A stretch of DNA of 64,000 bases, from positions 6,460,413 to 6,524,412 of the forward strand of contig NC_057923.1 of assembly GCF_018873765.1 (NCBI RefSeq). Reading direction: 5' to 3'. Of the stretch, positions 31,000-44,149 are shown piece after piece. The translations under genes were made by a program, and so were the position numbers. Source of the DNA: Telopea speciosissima. Lineage: Eukaryota > Streptophyta > Magnoliopsida > Proteales > Proteaceae. Position 1 is the stretch's first letter. Every line of letters begins with the position of its first letter. The notes under the pieces are model-generated. The model was not told the DNA's origin, did not search any database, and saw nothing but the letters and a program-made list of their open reading frames with translations.

Positions 31000-33900
31000 C
31001 CTTATTTCATGGTTATTTTTCATTTTTGATGAATAGATTTTAATTAAAGCTCTGTTTGTTTGGGCATAAAATTTTAATTACTCAAAAATATTCACTTCAA
31101 AAAATTTGACTTATAAAATTTTACATGTATAAAAGTTTTCCAATACTTGTTTTTTTATACAAAACAAACATTGAAAAACTTTTCACCATGTAAAATTTAA
31201 CATTTACGAAGTAAAATTTATTGCAAAAAAAACGATATATTATCCACCACATCGGTAGTTAGTCAGTATTGGCACAAACCTTTGATACACCAAAGCGCAC
31301 ATCACCCACCTACAACAGTGATAACCTCTCAAGTCTAGAGACCATAGCACCAATGATGCGAATCTTGTGTACATATAACAGATAATCCTAATCCATCATG
31401 GAAGATTCTCATGATCCAATTCGACACACACAACATATGATATATTCTTTATTTTATTTTATTTTCATTTATTTTCCCTTTATATACCTTACAAACGGAT
31501 GAAGTCTAAATGGAATATTTTTTCACAACGAGGATTATACACCAATTTTCAAAGACTAAAATTTAGAATTATGATCTTATCCTTCTCCCTCTTATAGGTT
31601 TTCCTTTGTAAAAAATCAAACTCATGATCTTTAATTCCATATTATAATGTATTTGTATAATATAAATTTCGCTCTATTTCTTTATTTTTTTCAATGAAAC
31701 CTAAAATACATTAAATTTTAGTCAAAACATGTATTCATGTTGGAGAGAAGCCCAAATAAATAGATTTTTTTTTTTTGTTTGAAAAATCTTATTGTAACTA
31801 AGGTTGGTTAAAAAAATCGTAATCTTAGGCACCGTTTGACAACGTTACTAGTGTTTCTGTGCCGTTTCTGATAAAAAACGTATTTTGGTATTACTGTTAC
31901 CAGAATAATGTTACTGGCTTCCTGAAAGGTGTTTGATAAACTTGTTCCAGAAACGTAACCAAAACACTATTAATACTGAAAGGTGTTTGATAAAACCTGT
32001 TTCTATAATAGTTTTGTATTGATTAATCTAACGCATTTTTTTGCTTTTATAAATCACTTTCAAATTAGTTTGAAAATATTTTTATCCATTTTTTAAATAA
32101 TTTTTAGAAATAAGATACAGGGCAATCAAAAAAAGGTTACAACTCTCCACTTCACAATTCTAATGACAACAAGATAATTTTTTTTTTCTAGAACAAAGTT
32201 GGAAAATTTCAAGTTGAAAGAAGATGAGGAAGAATCCTCAGCTCCACTGATGATGGGATATGACCATACGATGAGACTCTTGTTTCATCAACAAACTCCC
32301 ATCTTTGACGAATTCAAAAAATATTCTTCCCCTTTGGTACATGATGGCCATTTGCAAGAGAATCTTTTTTTTTTTTTAAGAGAGTGATAAAAATATTTAA
32401 GAGAATCTGCCTTCATGGTCCTTGAAATAATAAATTATATTATATTACAAGCTAAGGACTATACAATCACGATTCATCTTTCACAAAAATTTAGTATAAT
32501 TTTGTCCTTTGTTAAAAGGGTTTTAAAAAAATGCCTTAGGTTCTATTTTGGCACAAGGTCCATGTATGAACCCTATTTGGCTATTTCTATGTCAATAATA
32601 ATGAGTCATTAGTAATAATTAATGAGGAAAATGAACAACAATTTGATCCAAGTTGCCTTCATGAGATTCGACCACGTAATATATTATTGGTTGGATTCAA
32701 ATTCCACTGAGAGGTAGTACCCACTTCTCCTTCTCGTTTGTCAATTTAAATTATGCCTTCAAAAAAACCATTACCACATGTTAAAATAAAAAATCAATCG
32801 TGGTTGAATTTTTATTTTTATTTTTATTTTTTTGTGTTTTTGGGTGGGAAGAAGGTAACCAAGAAGAAATGGATGACTATGAACCGTTGAAAAAATAATA
32901 AAAAATTTTCCATAATAAAAAACATTGGTGATCATGCAATACCTTGTAGAGTTGTAGGCCATCTAATTGAGCTAGAGGCTAGGTCATTAATTGAGCTAGA
33001 GGCTACTAAAATAGTAAAATTTAACAATTGTTTTGGCGGCAAGTTACCGACCAATTGAGCAAGCAATTATTCTCACTTAAATCTTATATTTTTTTAGTAG
33101 ATATCATAAATTTATTTGGACAAAGTTTTCCTCCACTCACAAAGGATGGTTCACCAACCATCTTAGGGTTTCATAAAAAAAAAAAATCCATCCTATGTTT
33201 CAGAAATCCCTCCTGGGGTTTTGATATGTTCCAAAATGCCTTCCCGATATCCATTCTTGCCCCTCTCCCCCCCCCCCCATTGAATGGGATCCCATTCACC
33301 GTGGGTGGAGGGAAATTCGGTCCAATTTATTATATTTTTATTTGTTGTTAGATTGTTGAACCAAATGATCTGATCGTCTAACCATCGATTGAGAGGACAA
33401 AGGAATTTGGCGTCTGATAAGTTTCTAAAAACATGTCGAAATTTATATCACTCCCTTATAGTTGGTCTATAATTTACTTAGGGTGGAGGTTTGTTGTTAG
33501 GTCGAATGGCCCCTGCTATGCCAATGCCTGGGCCAATGCAAGCATACATGGGCATCTACATAAGGGCAAAATGGTCTTTTCACATGGCCATTTGTGTGGG
33601 TGTAGGGATAAATGATCGGACAGCGATCTTTTCCCCCATTTACTTCAACTCCCTTATCTTAAACTAATTGCCTTAGAAAAATTAAGTTTTCAATTTTGTT
33701 TCTCCTTTGGTAATTCGAAATATCTAAATTCCCCTCCTATAGCATTGCAGCCCTCTTATTTCTCATTTCTCACAAATGGTTGTTATATTAGTATCTTGAT
33801 TTGTATCAGTATTGAACATAATTAGTAAATCCACATATTATATGCGTATAATATGCGGATTCGAATATATAATTCAAATTTTTTTTTCTATATAAATGCT

Positions 33901-36050
33901 TAGATACGGATTTTAGCGCTCGACGTATTATACAAGTATACAAATCATATTATATGCATATAATATGTTTAAAAAAAATCAAACTCTAAATCTCTAACCA
34001 AGGAACTCGAACAGATGAATGACCAAAGTTATGGACCCTGAAAAAAAACCCCCAAACCCCTCGTCCTTCTCTTGCGGATACCATACCCTAACCCCCTTCT
34101 TTTACGTCTCCGCTCGCGAGTGATTTTAGGCCTACAATTGCAGTGGCAGATTCACCATTTCCGTCGAGGACTAAGGTTCAAGCCAATTTAACTAAATGAA
34201 ACTTGGTTGTCTTTAGGCTGGATGAAAGCAACGAGAACTGATAAATCAGTCTGTTCTGTCCCGTAAGCATTTGGATGGTCCACGATCAGTGCTATTCGTA
34301 TACCATATGCCTGATTTCGCAACTTCAACCCATTCATCTTAACTTCATTGTGATGATTGTTCGGTTTGGCCTAGCTCATGGTTTTATCTGCTGAGTTGGC
34401 TAGCCTATTTCTTATAACTGGAAAAAAAAATAAAAATTCTTTGCTACATTACATTAATGCGCATTATAATGCAGATTTTCCTCTTTTCCATTCTTTTTCC
34501 ATCGATTGCAGCGGCAGATTCACATCAATTTCTCTTTTCCATTCTTTTCCCATCGATTGCAGAAACTCCATGACGATTACAGCGGTAGATTCCATTTTGA
34601 AAATACAATTCAACAGTTTTACATTCATGGATTATTGTCGGATAATGGAAGCTACTTTCCTCTTTCTCTAATATCAAACTAAAGGGTATTGGTGTCCCAT
34701 TTGATAATAAATAGTAAGAAAAGGTCCCATAATAAGATAATGTAATTTACAAAAATTTCTTTTTGGGGACTTGACTTAATGGGTTTCCACTTTCCACTCA
34801 CTCATTTGTGAGTTCTTTTAGCATTTCTAAAATGCTATTGAAATTTTGAAATTGGAGTAGTTTCTGTATTGATATAGCCTTTATCCAATTATAAACAACT
34901 TGGCTCCTGGTTTATTCTCTTAAACACAATATAACAGAGCTGTAAAGTTACACTTAGCCTAATCCTGGCCACCAAGAATGTAGTGTGGGTTTAAGGTAAC
35001 CAGTAGCTTCAATTTTTTCTCCTTCCTTCAATTCTTGAACCCTAATTGAGGAATATATTATCACAGCAAAAGAGACTTTTGTATCTTAGTTGGTTATACT
35101 CTTTCATTTCAGTTATTATTTGTAGACTTCAACATGGATATGAGTAATATTCATTAAGATTGTAAAGTGACAGTTTATTTAATTCCTTTCAATCGTCTCA
35201 TCCTAAGTTTTACAATGAAGAATAAATCCAATTTAGGCTTAGTAACCAATTGAACTATATATTTAGGCACATACCCAGTGCACAAAGCTCTCATCATTGC
35301 GAGATCTTAGGGAGGATCATATTATACATAGTCTTACCCCTGCTTTCGCAAAGAGGTTGTTTCTAGACTTGAACCTGTGATCCGTGACCACTTGGTCATA
35401 ATGGAATAGCCTTTAACGTAGCAACAATAGAGCAAGCGACACCCTTTCAGCATGATTCAAAATCCTTAAATTCCATCATAACTAGTCTAATAGCATCCAA
35501 AACCGCCTTAGAGCTTCTCAAGATCGCAACCGATCAACACCAAATGAAGCTGCGGCTTGCAAGCTGGCCAACTTGATGGTCAATCCCCTTCTAATGCCAT
35601 TGGTGGTGGCGGTGGTGGGTCTTCCTTGTTGAGTTCAGATCTACTACCCACACGGAGACGGGTGGGGATGGATCCCTCACCTCGAGGAGGGTTCAGACCT
35701 GTCCCCACCCGTTCCCATGTGGGCAGATGATCCGCATTCCTTGTTTGGATCCTTTGTACGGATCTCTTTGAAATAGATATAAACCCATGTGACGGAAGCC
35801 AAAGTGGAATTGATCACCACAACCCAAAAGGCGTGGAACTATATGAGCTGCTTACACAGGACACCATGACGGTTTACACCATTAGTTGCTTATAATATGC
35901 CACGTAGTACAAATATCAAAGACAGTTCGAAGAAGGGTTTTTCTTCCTCTCTGTCCTACTCGATTTTATTAAAAGGGAAGCAAAAGTGGAAAGATCGTTC
36001 CCCACCCCATAGGCCATAATCCAGGCCCATTCCCCACCCACACTCCAAAT
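31000..36050. other. Five-kilobase intergenic region between psbY and ALB
   Basis: Strongly AT-rich, with no gene seen. It contains a possible hAT-like remnant at about 31827-32000 (CACCGTTTGACAAC, and CTGAAAGGTGTTTGATAAA twice at about 31922 and 31977), a poly-C run near 33269-33279, a direct repeat of CTTTTCCATTC...CATCGATTGCAG at about 34480-34510 and 34530-34561, and a minus-strand Au SINE at 35266-35442. The last 150 bases before 36193 are pyrimidine-rich and should be the ALB promoter and leader. Confidence 0.4.
35266..35442 (-). mobile_element. Au SINE, minus-strand copy
   Basis: On the minus strand it reads GGCTATTCCATTATGACCAA, GTGGTCACGGATCACAGG, GTCTAGAAACAACCTCTTTG, CGAAAGCAGGGGTAAGAC and finally GTGCACTGGGTATGTGCC, matching the Au consensus in order. 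A T-rich end is not obvious at 35266, so the tail has decayed. Confidence 0.75.
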
Positions 36051-36192
36051 CAATGAAGAAACGCTCGCTTCTCTCCCTCTCGCTCTCTTTTTCTCTCTGC
36101 CTTCTTGAAGGAAGTTCTTAAAACTCTAAATAGGTTAGAAACTGAAACTAGGGCATTGAAATTTGATCCAAGTTTTTTGGGTCTAAACAATA

Positions 36193-39100
36193 ATGGCGAC
36201 TTTCTTCTGCTTACGACCTCACTCGCTCGTCCTCTCTCCTACCGTAGACAAAACCAGGCATGTCAACCGTCTTCTCCACCGAACCTCCCATGGTTTCTCC
36301 AATAAAAAATCTCTCCTTCCTTGTAAGGTTGGTGTTGTCAGGTCCTCTTTAAGTCCTGATTCGTTTCCCGATCCGGAGAGTGCAGAAACTCTCGTTCGAC
36401 AACTGTTCGGAAGAGCTGAAGGCTTTATCTATACGATTGCCGATGCTGCGGTGTCTTCTTCGGATTCTGTGACTGCCACTAAACCGAACGGTGACTGGTT
36501 TTCTGGAATTACCGGTTATTTGGAGAGTGTTCTCAAGGTACTTGCCTCCCCTATTTGATTGTTGTTGTTTATTTATTATCAGCATCAGCTGGAAATTAGC
36601 TTATAGAATCTTTTTGTAAGTTCAATCTTTCTTCATTTCATCTGTGTATGTGTTTCTTTTTGAACGTTTTAGATTGAGATGATCGTCAATGACAGTAATT
36701 AGCTTACGAATGATCGATTTCTCTTTCCTATTCTTTTTAGTTTAATTTCGAGCTGAGCATTAACTAGTATTTCTTGATTTCAGGTTTTGAAGGACGGATT
36801 TTCGTCTTTACATGTCCCCTACTCTTATGGATTTGCGATTATTCTTCTCACTGTTATTGTTAAAGCTGCCACATTTCCTCTGACGAAGAAGCAGGTTTGT
36901 TGGTAGCAATTCTAAAAAACTTGATTGGTGTATGCGTATGCAGCATTCTTTCTGTTTTGCTGCTTTGTATTACAACCTTCTAATCTTCTGTCTAAGAAAC
37001 TTTTGATTATCATTTCTTCCTACAAATTTATTGGCCTTTTGTTTATCTGGTTGTGTATCAGGAGCTTTAATGCGCATGTATGTTGGAAATCACAGTTTTA
37101 AAACAGTATACTTGTATTTTGATCATTCCGAGATGCGATTTTATGTTACCATAATACCATGGTTGAAGCCATCGTTAGCTTTGAAAAATGTTTCACAACT
37201 TATCAAAGATATTTCTCAAATTATTGTGCGCAGGTTGAATCTGCAATGGCAATGCGTTCTTTGCAACCTCAAGTAAAGGCTATTCAGCAACGTTACGCAG
37301 GAGATCAGGTAGCTTAGTGTCCCGAATTATCTGAAAATTTATATGATGGTGCCAAAAAGTACTATGTTATTTATTTATTAATAAGGAAGAAAATGACTAG
37401 ACGAGAGGTCTTACAGAATCATGTATTCATGGTGATCAGTGGGAGTGCAAAGTACTCTTGATCACCCTTCATTACAAGACAGGTTTTATCCTACACCTTA
37501 ATGGTACATTTGAGGAACGTTTGAACAGTTAAATCTTTCTGCTTTTTGCTTGTTTTTCCTGCAATACTGTTATCCTACAAGAAGTTTTGAATGCCCAAAT
37601 ATTCCTTTCTGACTTAGTCATAACCCAACTATTTGTGAGTACTTAATTCGATTTCCATATTTCAAATGGAATGAATATCATTCTTTCAGTTCATTTCATA
37701 AACAGTCAAGAGTCACGATCATCTTAGCCTGGATTCTACCCAGATGAATGACTAATCATGTGTTTTTTATCTGTTGCAGGAGAAAATACAACTTGAAACT
37801 GCTCGCTTGTATAAATTAGCAAGTGTAAACCCATTGGCAGGTGGCCATTCTCTGACCTAGGCAATCCATGAAGCTGAAAAATGTTTTAAATTGTTTGTTT
37901 ATGAAGAGTTCAAGCATATTTCTTGTAACTTTTTGCCAATTCTTTGTAATTTTGCTTAATTTGATGTTTTTGTCAGGATGCCTTCCCACTCTGGCTACAA
38001 TACCTGTTTGGATCGGACTATATAGAGCTCTTTCTAATGTGGCAGATGAGGTAGCATTCTATTTATTTTCACCTTTTGTTCGTGAGTTTGTCATGCATGT
38101 GCTGTTCTTTTTCTTTTTTACCTTAAAAAATTGTCTATTTAGTGGTTCTAATTGTTTTTGTGTAACCTTTAGGGGCTCCTTACAGAAGGTTTTTTCTGGA
38201 TTCCCTCCCTCGCTGGTCCAACTACAATTGCTGCTCGACAAAGTGGCAGTGGGATCTCTTGGCTTTTCCCATTTGTAGTAAGTGCACTGAGTGATCTTAA
38301 TATCTCTGTCCTCGAGCAACTTTTTCTTTACAAATCTAAGACATCTTCTCGTATTCAGGCTTTCAAGTCTTCAATCTTATTCTTCACTAAAAGTAACATG
38401 AACCATAAATAGTATGGTACTATGTTCCAAATTCTAGACCTGAATTTATAAATAGCGGGTCAAATTTGCAAGTACCAGAGTAGAAGATTAGGGATTAGTT
38501 ATAATTCTGATTAAGGAATATGTAAAGAATATGATATAAAAGACACCTGTCCATGGTGTATTTGGTTGCTAAAGGCGAGAAACATCTTTTAAGATTTCAA
38601 TTTGAAGCCAAGAAGCTGTGCTAAACTTTTTCATTTCCTTGCAGTGCATGATTGTGAAATATGCTCATGAACCGACGTAGAAGTTAATGCATTTGGTGTA
38701 ATTTAGAATATCTGAATATGGAATAACATCATGTGACGGGTCAAGTACTTGTATAAACAGTTACTGGGGAAAAGACCACCTAAATGATTACCAGATGACT
38801 AAAATGCCCTTATTACATTGTCATGAATTACCCTATCTGATGAATTCTGCAATCAACACGAGAATGAGAGTTTTAATAGATAACGGCTAATTTTTAACAT
38901 ATAATGATAGTTTTCCCATCATCTGGTAATGTAGTTCTAGGTTGAATGTAATCCAACTAGAAGCCCAAAACCAGAATCTGTTCTTCAAAGGGAGATTCGG
39001 CCAGGGTTAAACTAATGGAAAAGGTCAAATTTAGGGTTTCGTTTAGTGGGGTTTAGGCTTTGTAGGTAGGGTTAGGGTTAGATGATGTCTGGAAGTCTTC

Positions 39101-42100
39101 CAGTGAAGGTTATGTTAACAAATAAAAAGCCTAAGACTACTGAACAGAATCGACAGCTAGTTATGGAGTCTAGGGTTGGGTTTAGTGGGGTTTAGGGTTT
39201 GTAGGTAGGGTTAGGGTTAGATGATGTCTGGAAGTCTTCCAGTGAAGGTTATGTTAACAAATAAAAAGCCTAAGACTACTGAACAGAATCGACAGCTAGT
39301 TATGGAGTCTAGGGTTAGGATTTTGAAAGAGGAAAGAGTGGAGTAATTAGGGTTTGGCTGGGCAGAATGTAACCAGCCTTGGATCAAGTTCTCCAAGTGG
39401 GCAGAAGAGCACTCGGTCAAGGTTTGGTAGTGTTCTATTGGTTCGGTTATGCTTTGCAGGTTATGGGTGGTCTAGAGGAGAAGAGGAAGGTTAGGGTTTT
39501 GATTCAGGTTCATACTTACTTGTATATTGAAGAACAACTTGAACAGAAATTTTGTTGATGTTGAACAGTCCTTGCAACAATGCTTGAACCAGAACTTGAA
39601 TGTAGACCAGTGAATGAAAAGATAATAGTAACCACAAACCACCCGGGCTTCCCACCGCAAGGTGTCAATCGGATCGCAAACACCGATTCCGTCAGCCTTG
39701 ATCAAACACAAGACAATTCTCCTTGGAGAAGACAAGTTAAAGCAGCAGCTTTGAAGAGAAATTTTTCAAATTGTAAGGTAAAGAAGAGCCCCACGAATTT
39801 ATTTATTTAGAAGGGCCAAAAGGGCTAAATCCTATTCAGCCTTGGAGTAGAAAAACCCCTAGCTGATTCTAATTACAATTCACATCCTCCCTATGAACAG
39901 TTGGGAGGAGTGGATGACGTAAAAAATCTTGTGACTTACTTAGTCACATGACCATTTAAAACAAATTAAAAAGAAATCTAATAATTTCACTTTAATTGAA
40001 CCACTGGTTCAAACCAGTTTTGGATCGGTTCAATTTAAAACACCAAAACATGAAAATAAAACTAAATAAGGAACTGAAACAGCTAATCTCGTATGCAACC
40101 CTATTACCCATACTTTAGGTACATAAAAGTGACGACCTATTACATTGAAAACCCATGAGATCAAAGGCCCTACATGTATATAACCCAACCCTAGACTTAT
40201 TCCTAATAAAACAAGCTTATTTCGGTGATGAATCTGCATCATCTGGTTTGTGCAATGTTAATAGCTGACTTGGAATGTAATTTGGTCCTTTTTACCCACG
40301 TATAGTTTTATCATATTGATTCTGCTCAGTTGAATCAAGCTTCTTTGTGGGCGATTTGGTTGATTTTATTTTATTTTTTTTAAATCATTTGAGGTTAATT
40401 CTCATCCCTATGTGATTGATTTTGTCACAGGATGGTCATCCACCCCTTGGTTGGTCAGACACCTTGGCATATCTTGTTCTACCTACATTGCTTGTCATCT
40501 CACAATATATCTCCGTTCAAATTATGCAGTCATCACAGGTTGGTCCAGGTGCAGATTCTGCTGTTATATTTATTATTTACCTTTAATTATTAACTCTCTC
40601 TGAAGACGCCAGCTTGCTAAGCTGGTATAGTCTGTAGGCTTGTTCCCTGGGTTCTGAAATCTTCTTCATCTACTAACCAATGACACACTACTACCCTTAA
40701 AAAAATTGAAAAGGAGACTGTTCACTCTTTCATACATCTGCCAAAACTTTATTTCTTTTCTTACATCACACATGGACGTAGTATTGTCAGTATTCTTATA
40801 CTGTGAATTGCATTTTACAAACGGCAGGTGATCTTTCCATTTTTCTTTCATTTCCATGACGTTGGTCATTCTCGTGTTTATTTTATTATGTCTGTCTATC
40901 TTTCAGGCTAATGATCCAAACTTGAAGAGTTCCCAAGCTATAACTAAGTTCCTGCCGTTGATGATCGGTTATTTTGCGCTTTCTGTTCCCTCTGGCCTGA
41001 GTCTTTATTGGTGAGCATATTTTTAATCCTCTTTTTAGATGTAACTGTAAAAATTTTAATTCAATGAAATAATCATGTCAGGAATGCCCTTTTGTTGGAA
41101 GAACTGTCTTCATGTTCTTTTTCTGTTGAGAATTGATAATAATTAATAAATGAATCCATGCTTTAAAATTTAAAGATATGTTTTTCTAATATTGTGCAGG
41201 TTGACAAATAACATTCTGAGTACAGCACAACAGATATGGCTCCAAAAGCTGGGTGGGGCCAAAAATCCAGTGGGGCAGCTTAGTGTTGATACCACTGTGG
41301 AAGAGCAACCCAAGATTCATAAGTCTAACCTAGAAGTTGACTCAACCAAAGCAGAGCAGAAACCTGTGGGAAAATTGACTCAGGAAGGGCCAAGTCCTGG
41401 TGAAAGGTGAACAGTCATTGATTTTTGGTAATGCAAACTTTGTATTTACTTGGCAATAACTGTATTAGTTTTGTACTTAATATGTCGTCTTTTTCAGATT
41501 TAAACAGTTAAAGGAGCTAGAGGCTCGGAGGAGACAACAAAGGGAAGAACAAAAGACAAAAGCAGCAGCTGAAGGAACTGAAACATTGAAGGCAGCCGAA
41601 GAGAAAGAAGCAAATGAGGCCAATTTTGTCAAGGCAGAAGTCAAAAGATCTGAAGCAGATTCATATTCTAATGGGAATGAAAAAGTTCAATTAGTGCATG
41701 AAATCCATGATTCTTCTAGTGCTGGAGTTACCCTTGTGAATGGTGATCACTCCATTCTGGGATCAAAGGAAGAACATAAGAAGATGACTGTATCTAGGAT
41801 GGAAAATGGTGGGCTTTCTGTCGACTATGAGGTTGATGGAAAGGATGAACAACACTTTGACAAAAACATGGATAAGGTACACCATTTATTGTGGATGCAT
41901 GCCTTGGAAATTTTAGTTTTGATCATGCTTACATTTTGATGAAACTTTGTGCAACTATGAATATTTGAGCCTATACTGTTTGTGAGTGGATTCTAGCAAT
42001 ATGCTTGTTTGTTATCTTTGCTTACGCATGCCAGTTTTTCAGTATTTCCGTAAAATGGTAGTTCTGTACTTCTGTCAACAAGAATTGTAGACCAATGGAT

Positions 42101-42620
42101 ATATCCTTTCATTTTTCCTCAAGTCTTATACCTTTATTGACTAAGTATAGATTTGTCATTGTGTGACTAAAAAGAATCATTAATACAATGAAACATAACT
42201 AAAAGGTGGTACAATCCCGGGTTCAAATCTCTGCTTTGGGATAAGCTTATGGACCCACCCAAGTATTAAACAACTCAAATATGAAAAGTAATGGCCATTC
42301 TGTAAATATACTGAAGCTTACAAAAGGGGGTGGTAATTTGGTAATTAAACAGAATCTTAAAGGGCTATTGATATATAAGAATAGGAAGGGACAAAATAGA
42401 GATCAAGAAATATTGATGGAGGGAAAACTGAGCATTATGTTAAGGAGGAACAGCACTAGGAAATTTTAGAGGGGAGGAGTGTTCTAGGGAATAATGAAAT
42501 AAGAGTTAAAAATAAAATAATGATATGAGATTGTCTTCAACCTCTTGACAGCAACAAGGCGGAAAACCTACAGCCACTTTGAAGGAGAGAACTCTGCCAT
42601 ACGATTTCGGTTCATGCTGA
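36193..42620 (+). CDS. ALB4: Thylakoid membrane insertase of the ALB3/ALB4 (YidC/Oxa1) family
   Basis: Exons with clean GT/AG borders and matching phases: 36193-36537, 36784-36894, 37234-37308, 37780-37840, 37977-38050, 38173-38277, 40431-40538, 40907-41010, 41200-41406, 41498-41876 and probably 42552-42620. The first ~75 residues are a plastid transit peptide. The YidC/Oxa1 core follows: VPYSYGFAIILLTVIVKAAT, FPLTKKQ, SLQPQVKAIQQRYAGD, TLATIPVWIGLYRALSNVAD, GLLTEGFFWIPSLAGPT, LAYLVLPTLLVISQYIS, FLPLMIGYFALSVPSGLSLY. The tail is charged (QIWLQKLGGAKNP, ERFKQLKELEARRRQQREEQ) and over 150 residues long. Such proteins insert light-harvesting and photosystem proteins into thylakoids. The tail recalls ALB4 (ALBINO3-like 1) more than ALB3, but that choice is inference. 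The 3' end is uncertain: open pieces at about 43990-44146 and 46563 could be further exons. The intron at 38278-40430 holds a solo LTR. Confidence 0.88.
38927..40241 (-). mobile_element. Solo LTR fossil, family A, inside an ALB intron
   Basis: About 1.3 kb, flanked by the 5-bp direct repeat TCTGG (38922-38926 and 40242-40246). On the minus strand it starts TGATGCAGATTCATC and ends CTAGAACTACATTA; the same start and end bound the copy at 60176-61352, to which it is similar throughout. The two ends are short imperfect inverse repeats, as expected of an LTR. No internal region is present. It includes a 139-bp tandem duplication. It lies antisense to the host gene and well away from its splice sites. 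Confidence 0.8.
39041..39318. repeat. 139-bp tandem duplication within the solo LTR
   Basis: The segment containing GATGATGTCTGGAAGTCTTC begins at 39081 and again at 39220, and the two units match nearly base for base across GGGTTTAG...GGAGTCTAGGGTT. The duplication is absent from the related copy at 60176-61352, so it arose after this copy diverged. Confidence 0.85.
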
Positions 42621-42639
42621 AATTTTGGATTATGGTTGT

Positions 42640-43320
42640 GTTGGTTCTTTGATCTAAATGTGTTTTCATTGTAATGGGCCACTTTAATGGGGGCCTATAA
42701 TATGGGTAGAAGCTCGGCCTATGAAATTAATTAAGTAAAGTGTTTTTATTTCTTTATTTTAAATGTTATTAAGTGTTTCAGTTATAGGTTGGATTAGGAT
42801 TCTATCAGTCCAGTCCTGTTTTGAGTCAATTCCTTCATTATTTTATTTTCCTAGTCAGTTTATATTGACTTGTTTATAGTTAAGGATTGGTTAGGCCTTT
42901 CCTTTTTGGACTGAGTTTCCCTTTACCTACGACGAAGGAATCCCTTTTCTAATGGGTCTGGGTGTCTTGGGATGAGCATCAGGAACAGTGGAGAGGGCAT
43001 TATCGAGTTGGTACAGTACGGTGGCAGGGTAATTATGACCCTAGGATGGTGGGTGAACCCTACTCTACTGGTGGTGGAAAACTTTCGCCGTCCATTTTAG
43101 TGTTTGAGTCTTCTATATAAGTTTGTTAGGGGCTACAGTTTATACATAGATTTGATTAATGAGATTTTGTCTTGAGCCTTTTTTTTAATTCTGTGAGATA
43201 CGATTTGATTAATGAGATTTTGGCTTGAGCCTTTACTTTATTCTGTGAGATACATATTTGCTGTGGGATGCAGTATTATGTTTGTGGGAAGCCAATAATG
43301 GCTGGTGGGATTCCAGTTGA
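42640..43320 (+). mobile_element. LTR-like fossil fragment related to family A
   Basis: Shared blocks with the 60.2-61.3 kb LTR include TGTTTTGAGTCAATTCCTTC, TTTCCTAGTCAGTTTA, GGTTAGGCCTTTCCTTTTT and TTTTGATTAATGA-like pieces in the same order. It lacks clear ends. It lies beyond the last secure ALB exon and may sit in another ALB intron. Confidence 0.5.
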
Positions 43321-43989
43321 GGCTAGGTGGGATGCTTAGTCATATCTTCTTCTTTTTATTCATTCATCCTTTTCCATCTATATTCGAGTAAAGTACTCCA
43401 TTGTTTTCTGCAACTCCATATCCTGTCCAATGATTTCAATTTTTTGAGAGTGATTTTTGAGTTAATTCGATTCTGCTGCAATCTGATCCTTGTTGCTAAT
43501 ATCTGACTACCATTCATATACACATTCATGACTCTATTAAAATCCTGCAAACTAGGGATTGAAACTTGCTATTTTCAAGTCTGATTTGAGGAGTTTTAAT
43601 TGAACACGGAATCTATCCAATCTTAGCATCAAACAATGGATTAATCTGAGATAGATTATGTTATTCTCCTTTATTGGATATGCCTATGACCTGGATTTCA
43701 TCTAGATCAGAAACACTGATCTACTGGAATCGGACATTTCAGATTCTGTTAAGACTTGAAGTATTTCAATCTGATGGGAACTCTTCTAGAACTATCAAGT
43801 ATCAAAACACCATTCTGATTCTGTCCCAAATTTGCAGAACTGTTACTCATTAACAAAAACCCTGGACCTTATTATTACTCGCATCTGAGTTACTGATTTA
43901 TTGATACTTAATTTTTTTTTAAATCTGCTACAATCTTGTGTCAACGATCCTGGCTTGTGGTTGGTTTGCTGAAACCTACTGTTAGGTGG

Positions 43990-44146
43990 ATTCGGACCTC
44001 GTCAGTTTGCTAACCCAAACCCTTCTTTAAATCCACTAACTAGTCACCTCGAGAAGGAAGATCTTAAAGCTGCAACAGAACCTGGCAGTGAACTAAAGAC
44101 CAAGTCTGAAATTCCAGTTGTTTCTCACAGCCCACGCAAGGTTTAG
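43990..44146 (+). other. Possible further ALB exon
   Basis: After an acceptor-like CTGTTAG at 43985 there is an open frame of about 52 codons (GFGPRQFANPNPSLNPL, LEKEDLKAATEPGS, ELKTKSEIPVVSHSPRK) ending TAG. Its hydrophilic make-up suits the ALB4 tail. The required donor in exon 11 (TTCG|GTTCAT) is weak, so I do not join it with confidence. Confidence 0.35.
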
Positions 44147-44149
44147 GAC

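Noticed and set aside
39040-39230. Telomere-like AGGGTTTAG and TTAGGGTTAGGG strings
   Set aside because: They are part of the solo LTR; the complementary strings CCCTAACCCTAA occur at the matching place in the copy at 60.2-61.3 kb.
42190-42235. tRNA-like B box (CCCGGGTTCAAATCTC)
   Set aside because: No matching A box at the right distance and no tail; too short to call a SINE.
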